64,000 bases of DNA from Levilactobacillus zymae DSM 19395 (GTDB taxonomy: Bacteria; Bacillota; Bacilli; Lactobacillales; Lactobacillaceae), in NCBI RefSeq assembly GCF_001434115.1, contig NZ_AZDW01000032.1:19033-83032 (forward strand), given 5' to 3'. Below the pieces are notes generated by a model. It was given only the letters and a program-made list of their open reading frames with translations. It had not been told where the DNA came from and made no database searches. A program made the translations under genes and the position numbers. Below are positions 1-8,667 of this stretch, one piece after another (the stretch's first letter is position 1; each line of letters opens with the position of its first letter).

Positions 1-56
1 GTTTCTGACTGGAACGGAAGCGCTTAATCCTCTAGATTAGTCTTTTAAGACAGAAC

Positions 57-878
57 TTAGTGCGTTTCCGCGAAGCCCCGGCGACCACCGGGCTTGGGAA
101 TCTGATTTTGCATCATCACGCTGAAGCCGCCATCGATGGGGAGGGCCGCGGCGTTGACGTAGCTGGAGCGGTCGCTGGCCAGGAATAAGATGGCGTTGGC
201 GATGTCCTGTGTGGTCCCGATGCGCTTGCTGGCGGTCAGTTCCTTACGGCCGTTTTCGACCTGCGGGTCCGCGTAGAAGGCCGCCGACATGGGTGTCTTG
301 ACCAGGCAGGGTTCCAGCACGTTGCTGCGGATGCCGAACATGCCCCATTCGGCCGCGACCTGCTTGGACAGCATGTTGACGCCGGCCTTACTGGTGCTGT
401 AGGCGCCACTGTAGGTTTCGGGGATGTCGCTAGCCACCGTGGAGATGTGGACGAAGGTCCCGTGCTTCTGGGCGATCATTAGCTTACCGAATTCGTGAGT
501 CACCAGGTAGTAGCCGTTGAGGTTAACGTCGAGCACCTGTTTCCAGGTCGCGTAGTCGAGGTCCTCTAAGGGGTCAAACTTTAGGATGCCGGCGGTGTTG
601 ATCACCACGTCGACCCGGCCGAACGCGGCCTTGACCTGCGCAACGGCTTGTTGCACGCTGGTTTCGTCGGTGACGTCGCAGGTCACCGCGAGTGCTTGGA
701 TGGGTTGCGTTTGCTTCAAGTGGGCGACTAACTGGTCCACGGCAGCACTTTGCCGGTCCAAGGCGACCACCGTGGCGTGTTGATCCGCTAAGTCGTCACA
801 AATCTTGGTGCCCATGCCCCCGACTGCGCCGGTGACCACACACACCTTGTCGTTGAGTCCTAACCAATCGGTTGTCAT
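57..878 (-). CDS. Short-chain dehydrogenase/reductase (SDR)
   Basis: This 273-residue protein is a classical SDR, an NAD(P)-dependent cytosolic oxidoreductase. The N-terminal Rossmann glycine motif TGAVGGMG is near residues 17-24, the NTAG motif is near 93-96, and the catalytic Ser and YSTSK (Tyr-x3-Lys) lie near 146-163. The C-terminal PIDGG is typical of 3-oxoacyl-ACP-reductase or glucose-dehydrogenase-like members. The substrate cannot be read from sequence. The start ATG follows a good AGGAGG-type site. A cre-like box lies just upstream, so carbon catabolite control is likely. It is monocistronic as far as the window shows. Confidence 0.88.
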   Translation of the reverse strand: MTTDWLGLNDKVCVVTGAVGGMGTKICDDLADQHATVVALDRQSAAVDQLVAHLKQTQPIQALAVTCDVTDETSVQQAVAQVKAAFGRVDVVINTAGILKFDPLEDLDYATWKQVLDVNLNGYYLVTHEFGKLMIAQKHGTFVHISTVASDIPETYSGAYSTSKAGVNMLSKQVAAEWGMFGIRSNVLEPCLVKTPMSAAFYADPQVENGRKELTASKRIGTTQDIANAILFLASDRSSYVNAAALPIDGGFSVMMQNQIPKPGGRRGFAETH

Positions 879-899
879 TGTATCATCCTCCTTAAATTG

Positions 900-913
900 T
901 GTAAGCGTTCACT
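900..913. promoter_or_regulatory. cre (CcpA) box upstream of the SDR gene
   Basis: The 14-mer TGTAAGCGTTCACT matches the cre consensus TGNAANCGNTNNCA at all but the last base. It lies 22 bp upstream of the SDR start codon, where bound CcpA would block transcription. This is inferred from motif and position only. Confidence 0.7.
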
Positions 914-1127
914 ATCTATGCTAGTCGGGTGGGCGGGAAAGTCCAATAGCAACGGGTAGAGAAATTGATAGGTAGCGTCTATGGGTTGGGTCGATGACCA
1001 ACCCAACGGGCGGCGACCGGAGAAGGTTAATTTTGCGTTCAGCCCGGTGAAAGGCTTTCATCTGGCGGGGAAATAGGCTAAACTTGTCATAATCAAATGA
1101 TGAGACAACTATGAGAGGGGTTTTTCT

Positions 1128-2849
1128 ATGTCAGTACCTGCACCGATTGATTTACGGACCTTCTACGCTAACCCGGACCGCAACGTGGCCGTGTTGAACT
1201 ACAGTGCTCGCTTCTTATCAAGCACCTTTGATTTGATCAACAGTGACGAATTTGCCGCCTTCGTGAAGCTCTTTTTGGACGAACAGCGGGCCTTCATTCC
1301 CGATGATGCCGATCCCGAGACCACCTATGACCGGGTGGACCCCGAGACCTACATCGACACCTTAAAGGACGTCTTGACCGATCAACCGCGGGCGTTTGAC
1401 CATTTCTCGCGTAAAGAGATCCTGGTCAGCATCGAAGACCTCTACTCGTATTACCGGTCATACTTGCGGGTCGCGACCATGACCACCCAACAAAACCACG
1501 TGGTCGCTAGCGAATTCATGACCATCGATCAACGCTTCAACGACGTGGTCTTACGCCTGTATCGCACGGTGGAGGAGAAACTCCAGGGCCACGCCAACCA
1601 CGTTTACCGGCAGACCAACGCGGCCACCAGTGCCTGCGTGTTGTTGCAACAGGTGCAATGGCCCGTGCCGGCCGGCTATGAAGCCTTGACGGATATCCGG
1701 TTCATGAACCGCTTGATGTTGCGGCCACCGATGATGCTTCACACCAAGAGCAACAAGCGGAAGGGGCGCTTCACGGCGAGTCACGAAAACCCACTGAAGA
1801 ACTTCACGGGGACCAAGCAAGACTGGCTGTGCTACCCGGCAAAGATTGGCGAAAGTCTGGCCTACATCTACTTCCACCGCGACTACATGGCATCGGGCTT
1901 GGCGTTGGCCAACCTGTTCCAACTGGCCGACCGCAAGGAAGTCTTGAACCAGAAGCCGGACCTGATCTTACTCTTTGGGTCCCCGAGCGCACAGGGAGAT
2001 GCGGATCCCGAAAACGGGCACTACTTCTACGACGCCGAAAATCAAATCTACGTGGGTCAGGTACCGTACAACGACCAAACGACCTACTTTGGTTACATGA
2101 AGAAGATGTGCTTGACTCTGCATAATTTACACCAGATTGCCCAAAAGCGGTTGCCGATTCACGGGTCGATGGTTAAGATTACCTTCGCGAACGGCAAGAC
2201 CAAGACCGTGGTCTTCTTCGGCGATTCCGGGGCCGGCAAGTCCGAATCCATCGAGGCCCTTCAAAGTGTGGCCGACGAACAAATCGTTAACATCGAGACC
2301 ATTTTTGACGACATGGGCAGTTTCACCCTTGACCCGGAAAAGGGCATCTACGCGCAAGGGACCGAAACCGGGGCCTTTGTCCGTTTGGACGACCTCAGCA
2401 GTGAGGTGGCCTTCAACAACATGGATCGCGGGATCTACATGAACCCCGAACTCTCTAACGCGCGGGTGATTATCCCGGCCAACACTTGGGACCGCGTGGT
2501 GGCCCATCACCACATCGACATGTGGGTCTACGCCAACAACTATGACGACGCCGTGGGGGTTCACCGCTTTACGGACCGTGACCAGGCCGAGGAGACCTTC
2601 GTGGCCGGCAAACGCCGGGCGTTAGGGACCACCGATGAGGTCGGTATGAGCACCACCTTCTTCGCCAACCCGTTTGGCCCCGTCCAGGAACAGGCCCAGA
2701 CGCGACCAATCATCGACGCGGTCTTTACCGAACTCTTCAAGGAACAGGTCTACATTGGCGAAATCTACACCCATTTAGGTAACGACAAGTCCCAAGACAA
2801 ATTAAACGAATCAGCACGTGAACTCTTAGCCGAATTGATGAACAACTAA
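1128..2849 (+). CDS. PEP-carboxykinase/HPr-kinase-superfamily P-loop protein
   Basis: This 573-residue protein has a P-loop FFGDSGAGKSE near residues 364-374 and an acidic DDMGSF near 391-396, followed by a beta-rich C-terminal half. Comparable lactobacillus proteins are, from memory, named phosphoenolpyruvate carboxykinase, but the P-loop reads more like HPr kinase (GDSGxGKSE) than ATP-PEPCK (GLSGTGKTT). Both families share one fold. The start ATG follows GAGAGGGG. It lies 18 bp upstream of a 73-residue partner and shares its terminator. I am sure of the superfamily but not of the reaction (oxaloacetate decarboxylation or protein phosphorylation). Confidence 0.65.
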   Translation: MSVPAPIDLRTFYANPDRNVAVLNYSARFLSSTFDLINSDEFAAFVKLFLDEQRAFIPDDADPETTYDRVDPETYIDTLKDVLTDQPRAFDHFSRKEILVSIEDLYSYYRSYLRVATMTTQQNHVVASEFMTIDQRFNDVVLRLYRTVEEKLQGHANHVYRQTNAATSACVLLQQVQWPVPAGYEALTDIRFMNRLMLRPPMMLHTKSNKRKGRFTASHENPLKNFTGTKQDWLCYPAKIGESLAYIYFHRDYMASGLALANLFQLADRKEVLNQKPDLILLFGSPSAQGDADPENGHYFYDAENQIYVGQVPYNDQTTYFGYMKKMCLTLHNLHQIAQKRLPIHGSMVKITFANGKTKTVVFFGDSGAGKSESIEALQSVADEQIVNIETIFDDMGSFTLDPEKGIYAQGTETGAFVRLDDLSSEVAFNNMDRGIYMNPELSNARVIIPANTWDRVVAHHHIDMWVYANNYDDAVGVHRFTDRDQAEETFVAGKRRALGTTDEVGMSTTFFANPFGPVQEQAQTRPIIDAVFTELFKEQVYIGEIYTHLGNDKSQDKLNESARELLAELMNN

Positions 2850-2867
2850 TCCGAGGAGGAGATATCG

Positions 2868-3089
2868 ATGGTGACCCCCGAACAACGCGACCTGATTTTG
2901 CACACGTTACTGCAGATTGATGATCCGTACTACCTGAATCAATTTCAAGATGCCAGTAGCGAAGACGAATGGTTCCACATCAACGAACAGTTTATCCAGC
3001 AGGACCTTCAGCGGTTCTTCCCGTCTACCATCGACACGCACGACCCCGAGACCTGGCAAATCATCCGGGCCCAACTCAAGCAGTTTTGA
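2868..3089 (+). CDS. Small acidic protein, unknown function
   Basis: This is a 73-residue soluble, acidic, probably helical protein with no motif I recognise. A strong GAGGAGG site precedes the ATG, and the gene begins 18 bp after the PEPCK-like gene and ends before the same terminator. The two are therefore very probably cotranscribed. The close pairing suggests a partner or regulator of the upstream enzyme, but that is inference. Confidence 0.7.
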   Translation: MVTPEQRDLILHTLLQIDDPYYLNQFQDASSEDEWFHINEQFIQQDLQRFFPSTIDTHDPETWQIIRAQLKQF

Positions 3090-3178
3090 GGGCTCGAACC
3101 TGGGGCTTCCAGCTCATTGTTATTGAGGCCACTCGGGCATGGGCGCAAGTTACCTAGTCGCAATGATCAGTAATTTAT

Positions 3179-3223
3179 AAAAAGTCCCCGTTCCCGCGAT
3201 TCGCGGTGAGCGGGGACTTTTTT
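3179..3223 (+). terminator. Intrinsic terminator after the PEPCK-like pair
   Basis: AAAGTCCCCG pairs with CGGGGACTTT around a second inner stem (CCGCGA/TCGCGG), followed by a run of T. Confidence 0.85.
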
Positions 3224-3238
3224 GCCAGGTAAATTTGC

Positions 3239-3250
3239 GTAAAATTTTAC
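3239..3250. promoter_or_regulatory. Putative GalR operator upstream of galM
   Basis: The perfect palindrome GTAAAATTTTAC differs by one base from GTAAAAGTTTAC upstream of galK (8726-8737). The repetition of this 12-mer upstream of two galactose genes, with a LacI-family regulator gene nearby, suggests a shared GalR operator. Confidence 0.5.
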
Positions 3251-3333
3251 TTAATCACGAAAAACAATGGTACTCAAACGCCGAGTATTATACAATGTAA
3301 CCGTATTCTTATAATTTTGGAGGTGCCTGTTTT

Positions 3334-4353
3334 ATGCAAATTACCCAAGAAGTTGCTGGCGAACTTCACCAACAAAAAGTGACTAAGTACGTTTTGACCA
3401 ATCAACACGGGACCCGCGCGGCGATTCTGACCTGGGCGGCCACCCTGCAAGAATTTAGTGCCTTAGAAGACGGTAAACGGCAACAACTCGCCGTTCACCA
3501 GGACAATTTAGCGGCCTACGATAACAATACTTATTGTCTCTGCCAAGCCCTGGGCCGGGTTGCTGGCCGGATCAAGGGTGCGGCCTTTGACATCGACGGG
3601 AAGACTTACCAGATTGAAGCCACCGAAGGCAAGAACGCCATCCACGGTGGCCCACACGGCTTTCTGCATATCAACTGGGACGCCACGACCCAAGAAGACG
3701 GCGATCGTGCCAGTGTGATTTTGACCCACACGTCGACCCCCCAAGATGATCAGTACCCGGGGAACTTGACCACGACGATTACTTACACGTTGGACGAAAA
3801 TGACCGGTTGACCATCACGTTTAACGGCCAGAGTGACGCGGCAACGTTGTTCAACCCCACGATTCATGCGTACTTTAACGTAACTGACGATCAACATGAT
3901 CTGGACCAGCAATGGTTGACCTTGAACGCCGACAAGCGTTTAATTTTAAATGATGAAAAGATTCCGACCGGCGAAAAGGCTGCCGTGGCTGGGACCGGCT
4001 ACGATTTCCGCCAACCGCGGACCATTAAGGACGGCTTAGCCCAATTAGCGCAAAACGGCGGCGTCGAATACGACGATGCCTTTGAGGTTAAGCCGGGGGA
4101 TGCGCCAATCGCCACGGTTGGTGACACCACCGGTCACCGCGAAGTTCAAATCTATTCCGACCGGAACGGGGTGGTGGTCTTCACGGCCAACGCCACGGAC
4201 CCGGCCCGTGCCGACAAGCGGGACTATAACGCCTTGGCGCTGGAAGCTCAAAACTTGCCCGACGCCATTCACCACGAAGACTTCGGGGATATCGTGTTAC
4301 CAGCTAACCAGTCCGTGACGCACACGATTGCGTACCAATACGTTCGGAAGTAA
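3334..4353 (+). CDS. galM: Aldose 1-epimerase (galactose mutarotase)
   Basis: This 339-residue protein interconverts beta- and alpha-galactose at the entry to the Leloir pathway. It has the usual family length. Visible features are NAIHGGPHGF near 101-110 (His of the active site), NPTIHAYFNV near 172-181 (second catalytic His), and a C-terminal ALEAQNLPDAIHH segment containing the catalytic Glu. The ATG has a TTGGAGGTG site. It is followed by pgm at 77 bp, which fits an operon converting galactose to glucose 6-phosphate. Confidence 0.93.
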   Translation: MQITQEVAGELHQQKVTKYVLTNQHGTRAAILTWAATLQEFSALEDGKRQQLAVHQDNLAAYDNNTYCLCQALGRVAGRIKGAAFDIDGKTYQIEATEGKNAIHGGPHGFLHINWDATTQEDGDRASVILTHTSTPQDDQYPGNLTTTITYTLDENDRLTITFNGQSDAATLFNPTIHAYFNVTDDQHDLDQQWLTLNADKRLILNDEKIPTGEKAAVAGTGYDFRQPRTIKDGLAQLAQNGGVEYDDAFEVKPGDAPIATVGDTTGHREVQIYSDRNGVVVFTANATDPARADKRDYNALALEAQNLPDAIHHEDFGDIVLPANQSVTHTIAYQYVRK

Positions 4354-4430
4354 CGGGCGGCTGGTCAGGCGTGCTGGAAACGAGTACGATAGAAACTAAC
4401 TAAGGTTATCAGCAGAAGGAGAGATTCGAT

Positions 4431-6161
4431 TTGAGTTGGCAAGAAAACTATGCCGTTTGGCAAAAACAACCCACCATGCTACCGGACGTGCGGCGTGAAC
4501 TAGACGCCATGGCGGGCGACGACCAAGCCCTCGAAGCCGCTTTTAGTGGCCCGATGAGCTTCGGGACCGCCGGCATGCGGGGTGTCATGGGCCCCGGCAT
4601 CGGGCAAATGAACGTTTATACGGTGCGGCAAGCGACCGAAGGGGTGGCCCGGTATCTGGACACCTTAGACGACGCCACCAAGCAACGCGGGGTCGCCATT
4701 AGCTTCGATTCGCGTTACCATTCCACGGAATTCGCCCACGAAGCGGCGCGGGTCTTAGGGGCGCACCAGATCCCCAGCTTCGTGTTCGATGACTTACGGC
4801 CAACGCCGGAATTATCCTTTGCCGTGCGGCATCTGCACACGGCCATGGGAATCATGATCACGGCCAGCCACAACCCCAAGCAGTACAACGGGTACAAAAT
4901 CTACGGCCCCGATGGCGGTCAGATGCCACCCAAGGCTTCGGACATGATCACCAAGTTCGTGCGGTCCGCTAACGACGTGTTCGCCATCCAAGTGGCCGAC
5001 GAACAAGCGCTGCGCCAGGCGAAACTGATGCACATCATCGGTGAAGACGTTGACCAGCCCTACCTGCAAAACGTCACTAGTGTGACCATCAACCATGACC
5101 TGATCAACAAGGTCGGGAAGACCATGAAGTTGATCTACACACCACTGCACGGGACCGGGAAAGTGATCGGCGAACGGGCCTTGCGGAAGGCCGGTTTCGA
5201 AAACTTTACCATGGTGCCACAACAAGCGATTGCCGACCCCGAATTTCCGACGGTAGCATTCCCGAACCCCGAATTTCCGGAAGCCTTCGACATGGCCATC
5301 GCGTTAGGGAAGCAGGAGGGTGCCGACCTCTTAGTGGCTACCGACCCCGATGCCGACCGGTTGGGTGCCGCCGTGCGGCAACCCAACGGCGAGTACCAAC
5401 TGTTGACCGGAAACCAGATTGCGTCGATCTTGTTGGCCTACATTTTAAAGGCACGCAAGGCCGCGGGGGATTTGCCGGCTGATGGTCGGGTGGTCAAGTC
5501 GATCGTGTCGACCGAATTAGCCACCAAGATTGCGGCGGCTTACGGTGTGGAAATGAAGAACGTGCTGACCGGCTTTAAGTTTATCGCCGAACAGATCCAC
5601 CAGTACGAAACCAACCACGACCACACCTTCCTGTTTGGGTTCGAAGAAAGTTACGGTTACCTGATCAAGCCATTCGTGCGGGACAAGGACGCCATCCAAT
5701 CGACGGTCTTGCTGGCCGAAGTGGCGGCGGACTACAAGCAACGGGGGATGACCCTCTACGACGGCATCGAGGAACTCTACGCGACCTACGGCTACTACGC
5801 CGAAAAGACCACGTTTGAAGAATTCCAAGGGGTCAACGGGTCCGCACAACGGGCCAAGCTGATGAATGAGTTCCGCGAAAACGCGCCGCACGACTTTGCC
5901 GGCACCGGGATCGATGCGGTGGAGGACTTCCAGACCAGCGTGAAGACGGCGGCCGATGGGACCACCACGGCCATCGATCTGCCACAGTCTAACGTCTTGA
6001 AGTACTGGTTACACGACGGGACCTGGATCTGCATCCGGCCTTCCGGGACCGAACCTAAGGTCAAGTTCTACATCGGGACCAGCGACCAGACGGCCGACGC
6101 GGCCAACCAACGTTTAAGCAAGTACGAACAAGCGTTGAAGGACTACGTGGCTTCGATTTAA
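4431..6161 (+). CDS. pgm: Phosphoglucomutase/phosphomannomutase family enzyme
   Basis: This 576-residue alpha-D-phosphohexomutase interconverts glucose 1-phosphate and glucose 6-phosphate, the exit step of galactose catabolism. The start codon is TTG, preceded by AGAAGGAGAG. Four domains are recognisable: the phosphoserine loop TASHNPKQYNGYK near 144-156, the metal loop DPDADRLG near 304-311, the sugar-specificity loop FGFEESYGY near 402-410, and the phosphate-binding RPSGTEPK near 537-544. It is the usual length for the bacterial PgcA-type enzyme. It follows galM and ends at its own terminator. Confidence 0.93.
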   Translation: MSWQENYAVWQKQPTMLPDVRRELDAMAGDDQALEAAFSGPMSFGTAGMRGVMGPGIGQMNVYTVRQATEGVARYLDTLDDATKQRGVAISFDSRYHSTEFAHEAARVLGAHQIPSFVFDDLRPTPELSFAVRHLHTAMGIMITASHNPKQYNGYKIYGPDGGQMPPKASDMITKFVRSANDVFAIQVADEQALRQAKLMHIIGEDVDQPYLQNVTSVTINHDLINKVGKTMKLIYTPLHGTGKVIGERALRKAGFENFTMVPQQAIADPEFPTVAFPNPEFPEAFDMAIALGKQEGADLLVATDPDADRLGAAVRQPNGEYQLLTGNQIASILLAYILKARKAAGDLPADGRVVKSIVSTELATKIAAAYGVEMKNVLTGFKFIAEQIHQYETNHDHTFLFGFEESYGYLIKPFVRDKDAIQSTVLLAEVAADYKQRGMTLYDGIEELYATYGYYAEKTTFEEFQGVNGSAQRAKLMNEFRENAPHDFAGTGIDAVEDFQTSVKTAADGTTTAIDLPQSNVLKYWLHDGTWICIRPSGTEPKVKFYIGTSDQTADAANQRLSKYEQALKDYVASI

Positions 6162-6175
6162 TTCAGAATTAGGAG

Positions 6176-6207
6176 CGTTCTCACTGAAAAGGTGAGGACG
6201 TTTTTTT
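6176..6207 (+). terminator. Terminator after pgm
   Basis: CGTTCTCAC pairs with GTGAGGACG (one G-U pair) around a short loop, followed by seven T. Confidence 0.85.
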
Positions 6208-6216
6208 ATTTTAAAA

Positions 6217-6262
6217 CGGTAGCGGTTACAACATTGTCAAAACTTTCACAAGTTGCTATAAT
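6217..6262 (+). promoter_or_regulatory. Promoter with adjacent cre-like box for the first twin gene
   Basis: TTGTCA (6234-6239), 17 bp, then TATAAT (6257-6262) form a near-consensus sigma-A promoter. Directly upstream, GGTAGCGGTTACA (6217-6229) resembles an imperfect cre box. Confidence 0.75.
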
Positions 6263-6362
6263 GCATTTTGGATAAACTATTAGTGACCGAAATGGTTATA
6301 AAACAAGATAACCTAGCGACCAAATAACCGGAATCGCTGGGGTAAGAAAGCGGGACTTTGTG

Positions 6363-6602
6363 ATGGCAAAAGATAAGATCAAGTTGGATCCAGAGAAGTT
6401 TGCGGCGGCGGTACTGGGCGGTAATGCGCAGAAGCCGAACGAAGAAAACAAGTTGTACATCAAACGGCAACTGACCCTGTACTTGGAAGCCACGCTCTTG
6501 GCCCAAGACTTTAACGGGTTGGAAGAAACCCGCTTCAGTGATGCTAAGGAACAACAACGCGACGATATCTTAATGAAATTAATCGAACGGCGCTACAATT
6601 AA
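6363..6602 (+). CDS. Twin small protein 1, unknown function
   Basis: This 79-residue soluble, helical, charged protein has conserved blocks AVLGGNAQ and YIKRQLTLYLEATLLAQDF. It is about 77% identical by direct count (61 of 79) to the protein at 6887. I do not recognise the family. An in-frame GTG lies immediately before the ATG; I chose the ATG because it aligns with the start of the twin. It has its own promoter and terminator within the galactose cluster, suggesting a regulatory or chaperone-like role in sugar use (inference). Confidence 0.85.
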   Translation: MAKDKIKLDPEKFAAAVLGGNAQKPNEENKLYIKRQLTLYLEATLLAQDFNGLEETRFSDAKEQQRDDILMKLIERRYN

Positions 6603-6612
6603 ACGCCAGGAC

Positions 6613-6657
6613 GGACCCGTCGGACCCCTTAATTAGGGAAGGCGGGTCTTTTTTTTA
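6613..6657 (+). terminator. Terminator after twin gene 1
   Basis: GGACCCG pairs with CGGGTC(T), with an inner CCC/GGG pair and a long T run. Confidence 0.85.
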
Positions 6658-6700
6658 TGGCCCCAGCCGGTTGCTTTACTAAATTTTTTACTCCAAAAAT

Positions 6701-6747
6701 ACAACCGGTTGCAATCCCATAAAAACGCTAATATAACGGATTTTATG
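6701..6747. promoter_or_regulatory. Palindromes upstream of twin gene 2
   Basis: A CAACCGGTTG palindrome (6703-6712) is followed by an inverted repeat whose arms are CATAAAA and TTTTATG (about 6718-6747). These lie just upstream of the twin 2 promoter and could bind a LacI-type regulator. No regulator can be named. Confidence 0.35.
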
Positions 6748-6771
6748 TTGACTAGTACACAATGATTAAGG

Positions 6772-6823
6772 TTGCAACTTTCCGCAAAAGGTCCTACTAT
6801 AAACAACGTAAAGCGCTTACATT
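6772..6823 (+). promoter_or_regulatory. Promoter plus cre box for twin gene 2 and the GPH transporter
   Basis: TTGCAA (6772-6777), 17 bp, then TACTAT (6795-6800). Starting 8 bp downstream, GTAAAGCGCTTACATT (6808-6823) contains a near-perfect cre palindrome at the expected transcription start. CcpA repression of the twin 2 and transporter transcript is the natural reading. Confidence 0.8.
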
Positions 6824-6886
6824 TACTTAAATTTCAGTGATAAACTTTACGACTACTTGTGATGAACGGGAAGAGGGTATTTCAGA

Positions 6887-7126
6887 ATGGCTAACGACAA
6901 AATCACGTTAGATCCAGCTGCATTTGCAGCCGCGGTGTTGGGTGGTAACGCACAACGCCCCGACGAAGCCAATAAGTTGTACATCAAGCGGCAATTGACG
7001 CTGTACCTGGAAGCAACGTTGCTGGCTCAAGATTTTAACAACCTTGAGGAATCACGGTTCGATATGGCGAAAGCCCAGAAGCGTGACGACGTGTTGTCCA
7101 AGATCATTGAACATCGTTACCACTAG
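6887..7126 (+). CDS. Twin small protein 2, unknown function
   Basis: This is a 79-residue paralogue of the protein at 6363, same length and gapless when aligned. The differences are mostly conservative and fall in the first 28 residues and last 28, while the middle (about 29-51) is identical. AGAGGG precedes the ATG. The GPH transporter gene starts 52 bp later with no terminator between, so the two are probably cotranscribed. Function is unknown. Its position ahead of the sugar carrier and under a cre box ties it to sugar uptake. Confidence 0.87.
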   Translation: MANDKITLDPAAFAAAVLGGNAQRPDEANKLYIKRQLTLYLEATLLAQDFNNLEESRFDMAKAQKRDDVLSKIIEHRYH

Positions 7127-7178
7127 GCAGTTCGTTCGTTAACTTAAGTGATTATTTCGAAAGGTGTGAAAAAGAGCC

Positions 7179-8612
7179 ATGAATTTATTTAAGCAGTATG
7201 CGTCTTATGCGTTTGGGGCGTTCGGGCACGATGCGTTCTACGCGACGTTAAGTACCTACTTCCCAATCTTCGTTACCAGTGTGTTATTCACCGGCCACGC
7301 GAACTCCGCACAAATGATTGGGGCCGTCAGTGCCATGCTGGTGGTCATTCGGTTGGTTGAAATTGCCTTTGACCCAATGATCGGTGGGGTCGTGGATAAC
7401 ACCCGGACCCGTTGGGGCAAGTTCAAGCCTTGGTTACTCGGTGGTGGGCTGGTTAGTTCCATTACCCTGATGATCATCTTCACCAGTATTGGTGGGTTGG
7501 CCGATCACAACGACATGTTATACCTGATTATCTTTGGCATCGTGTTTGTTATCTTAGATATTTTTTATTCCTTCAAAGATATTTCGTTGTGGTCCATGTT
7601 GCCAGCGTTGAGTGTTGATTCCAAGACCCGGACTAAATTCGGGACGGTTGCTCGTTTCGGTTCCACGTTAGGGGCTCAAGGGGTCATCATCGTGGTTATG
7701 CCGTTGGTTTACTTCTTCAGTCAGAAGTTCTCCGGCACGACCGGTCAAACGCAGACCCGTGCCGGTTGGTTAGGATTTGCCGCCGTCATCGCCATCGTTT
7801 CCTTCTTAGGGGCCTTGACCGCTGCGTTTGGGACTAAGGAACAAAAGAACTTGATTCGGGAAAACACCGAAAAGACCCGCTTACGCGACGTCTTCAAGGC
7901 CATTGGGGAAAACGACCAATTAATGTGGTTGGCATTGTCCTACTTCCTGTTTGCCTTTGGTTACGTCATCACCAACTCCCTGTTGCTCTACTACTTCCGT
8001 TACGTCATTGGGAAGCCCGCCGCCTACAGTATGGTCGGGGTCATTACCGCCATCCTAGGGATTATCTCCGTGGTTCTGTTCCCATTCATGGTCAGCCTGA
8101 TCAAACGGCGTGGGGTTTACGTCGGCGGGATTGCCTTGATGGTCGTCGGTTACTTGATCTTCTTGCTTGCCGGCACGAACGTTACGATGGTCTTGGTCGG
8201 GGTTGCGTTCTACTTCTTCCCATACCCAATGATTTTCTTGGCCGCTTTGATGACCATTACCGACAGTGTGGAATATGGTCAGTGGAAGAACGGTACGCGG
8301 AACGAATCCGTGACCTTAGCCGTTCGGCCCCTGATCGATAAGTTGGCCGGTGCGTTCGCCAACGGGGTGGTTATGTTAGCCGCTCTGCAATCCGGGATGA
8401 CCGGGAACGCCAAGCCGTCCGACATTTCGGCTAGTGGCTTGTTACAATTTAAGATGTTCATCTTCTACATTCCAATTATTCTGATTATCTTGGCCGCCAT
8501 CGTTTACTTTGGCAAGATCAAGTTGTCCGAAAAGCGTCACGCGGAAATCGTCGAAGATTTGGAAAAGAAATTAGAGGCTGAAAAGGCTGCTGGTCAAAAG
8601 ATCGGGGACTAA
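7179..8612 (+). CDS. GPH-family sugar:cation symporter (probably galactose/galactoside)
   Basis: This 477-residue membrane protein has about 12 transmembrane segments and belongs to the glycoside-pentoside-hexuronide symporters (LacS/MelB type). The loop DNTRTRWGKFKPWLLGG near 69-85 is the family signature after helix 2. It lacks the C-terminal EIIA-like domain of full LacS, ending in a short charged tail. Placed between twin 2 and galK, galactose or a galactoside is the likely substrate, but sequence alone cannot decide it. Confidence 0.87.
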   Translation: MNLFKQYASYAFGAFGHDAFYATLSTYFPIFVTSVLFTGHANSAQMIGAVSAMLVVIRLVEIAFDPMIGGVVDNTRTRWGKFKPWLLGGGLVSSITLMIIFTSIGGLADHNDMLYLIIFGIVFVILDIFYSFKDISLWSMLPALSVDSKTRTKFGTVARFGSTLGAQGVIIVVMPLVYFFSQKFSGTTGQTQTRAGWLGFAAVIAIVSFLGALTAAFGTKEQKNLIRENTEKTRLRDVFKAIGENDQLMWLALSYFLFAFGYVITNSLLLYYFRYVIGKPAAYSMVGVITAILGIISVVLFPFMVSLIKRRGVYVGGIALMVVGYLIFLLAGTNVTMVLVGVAFYFFPYPMIFLAALMTITDSVEYGQWKNGTRNESVTLAVRPLIDKLAGAFANGVVMLAALQSGMTGNAKPSDISASGLLQFKMFIFYIPIILIILAAIVYFGKIKLSEKRHAEIVEDLEKKLEAEKAAGQKIGD

Positions 8613-8620
8613 TCAGTTCG

Positions 8621-8656
8621 ACGGGGTCTCAGGTCTTGGACCGGGGACCCCTTTCT
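8621..8656 (+). terminator. Probable terminator after the GPH transporter
   Basis: GGGGTC pairs with GACCCC, followed by a weak T-rich CTTTCTT tract. Confidence 0.55.
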
Positions 8657-8667
8657 TGAAATGTTGT

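Noticed and set aside
1829-2125. Open frame of 98 residues inside the PEPCK-like gene
   Set aside because: It lies fully within a longer, motif-bearing gene in another frame, has no ribosome site and a composition that mirrors the shifted codons.
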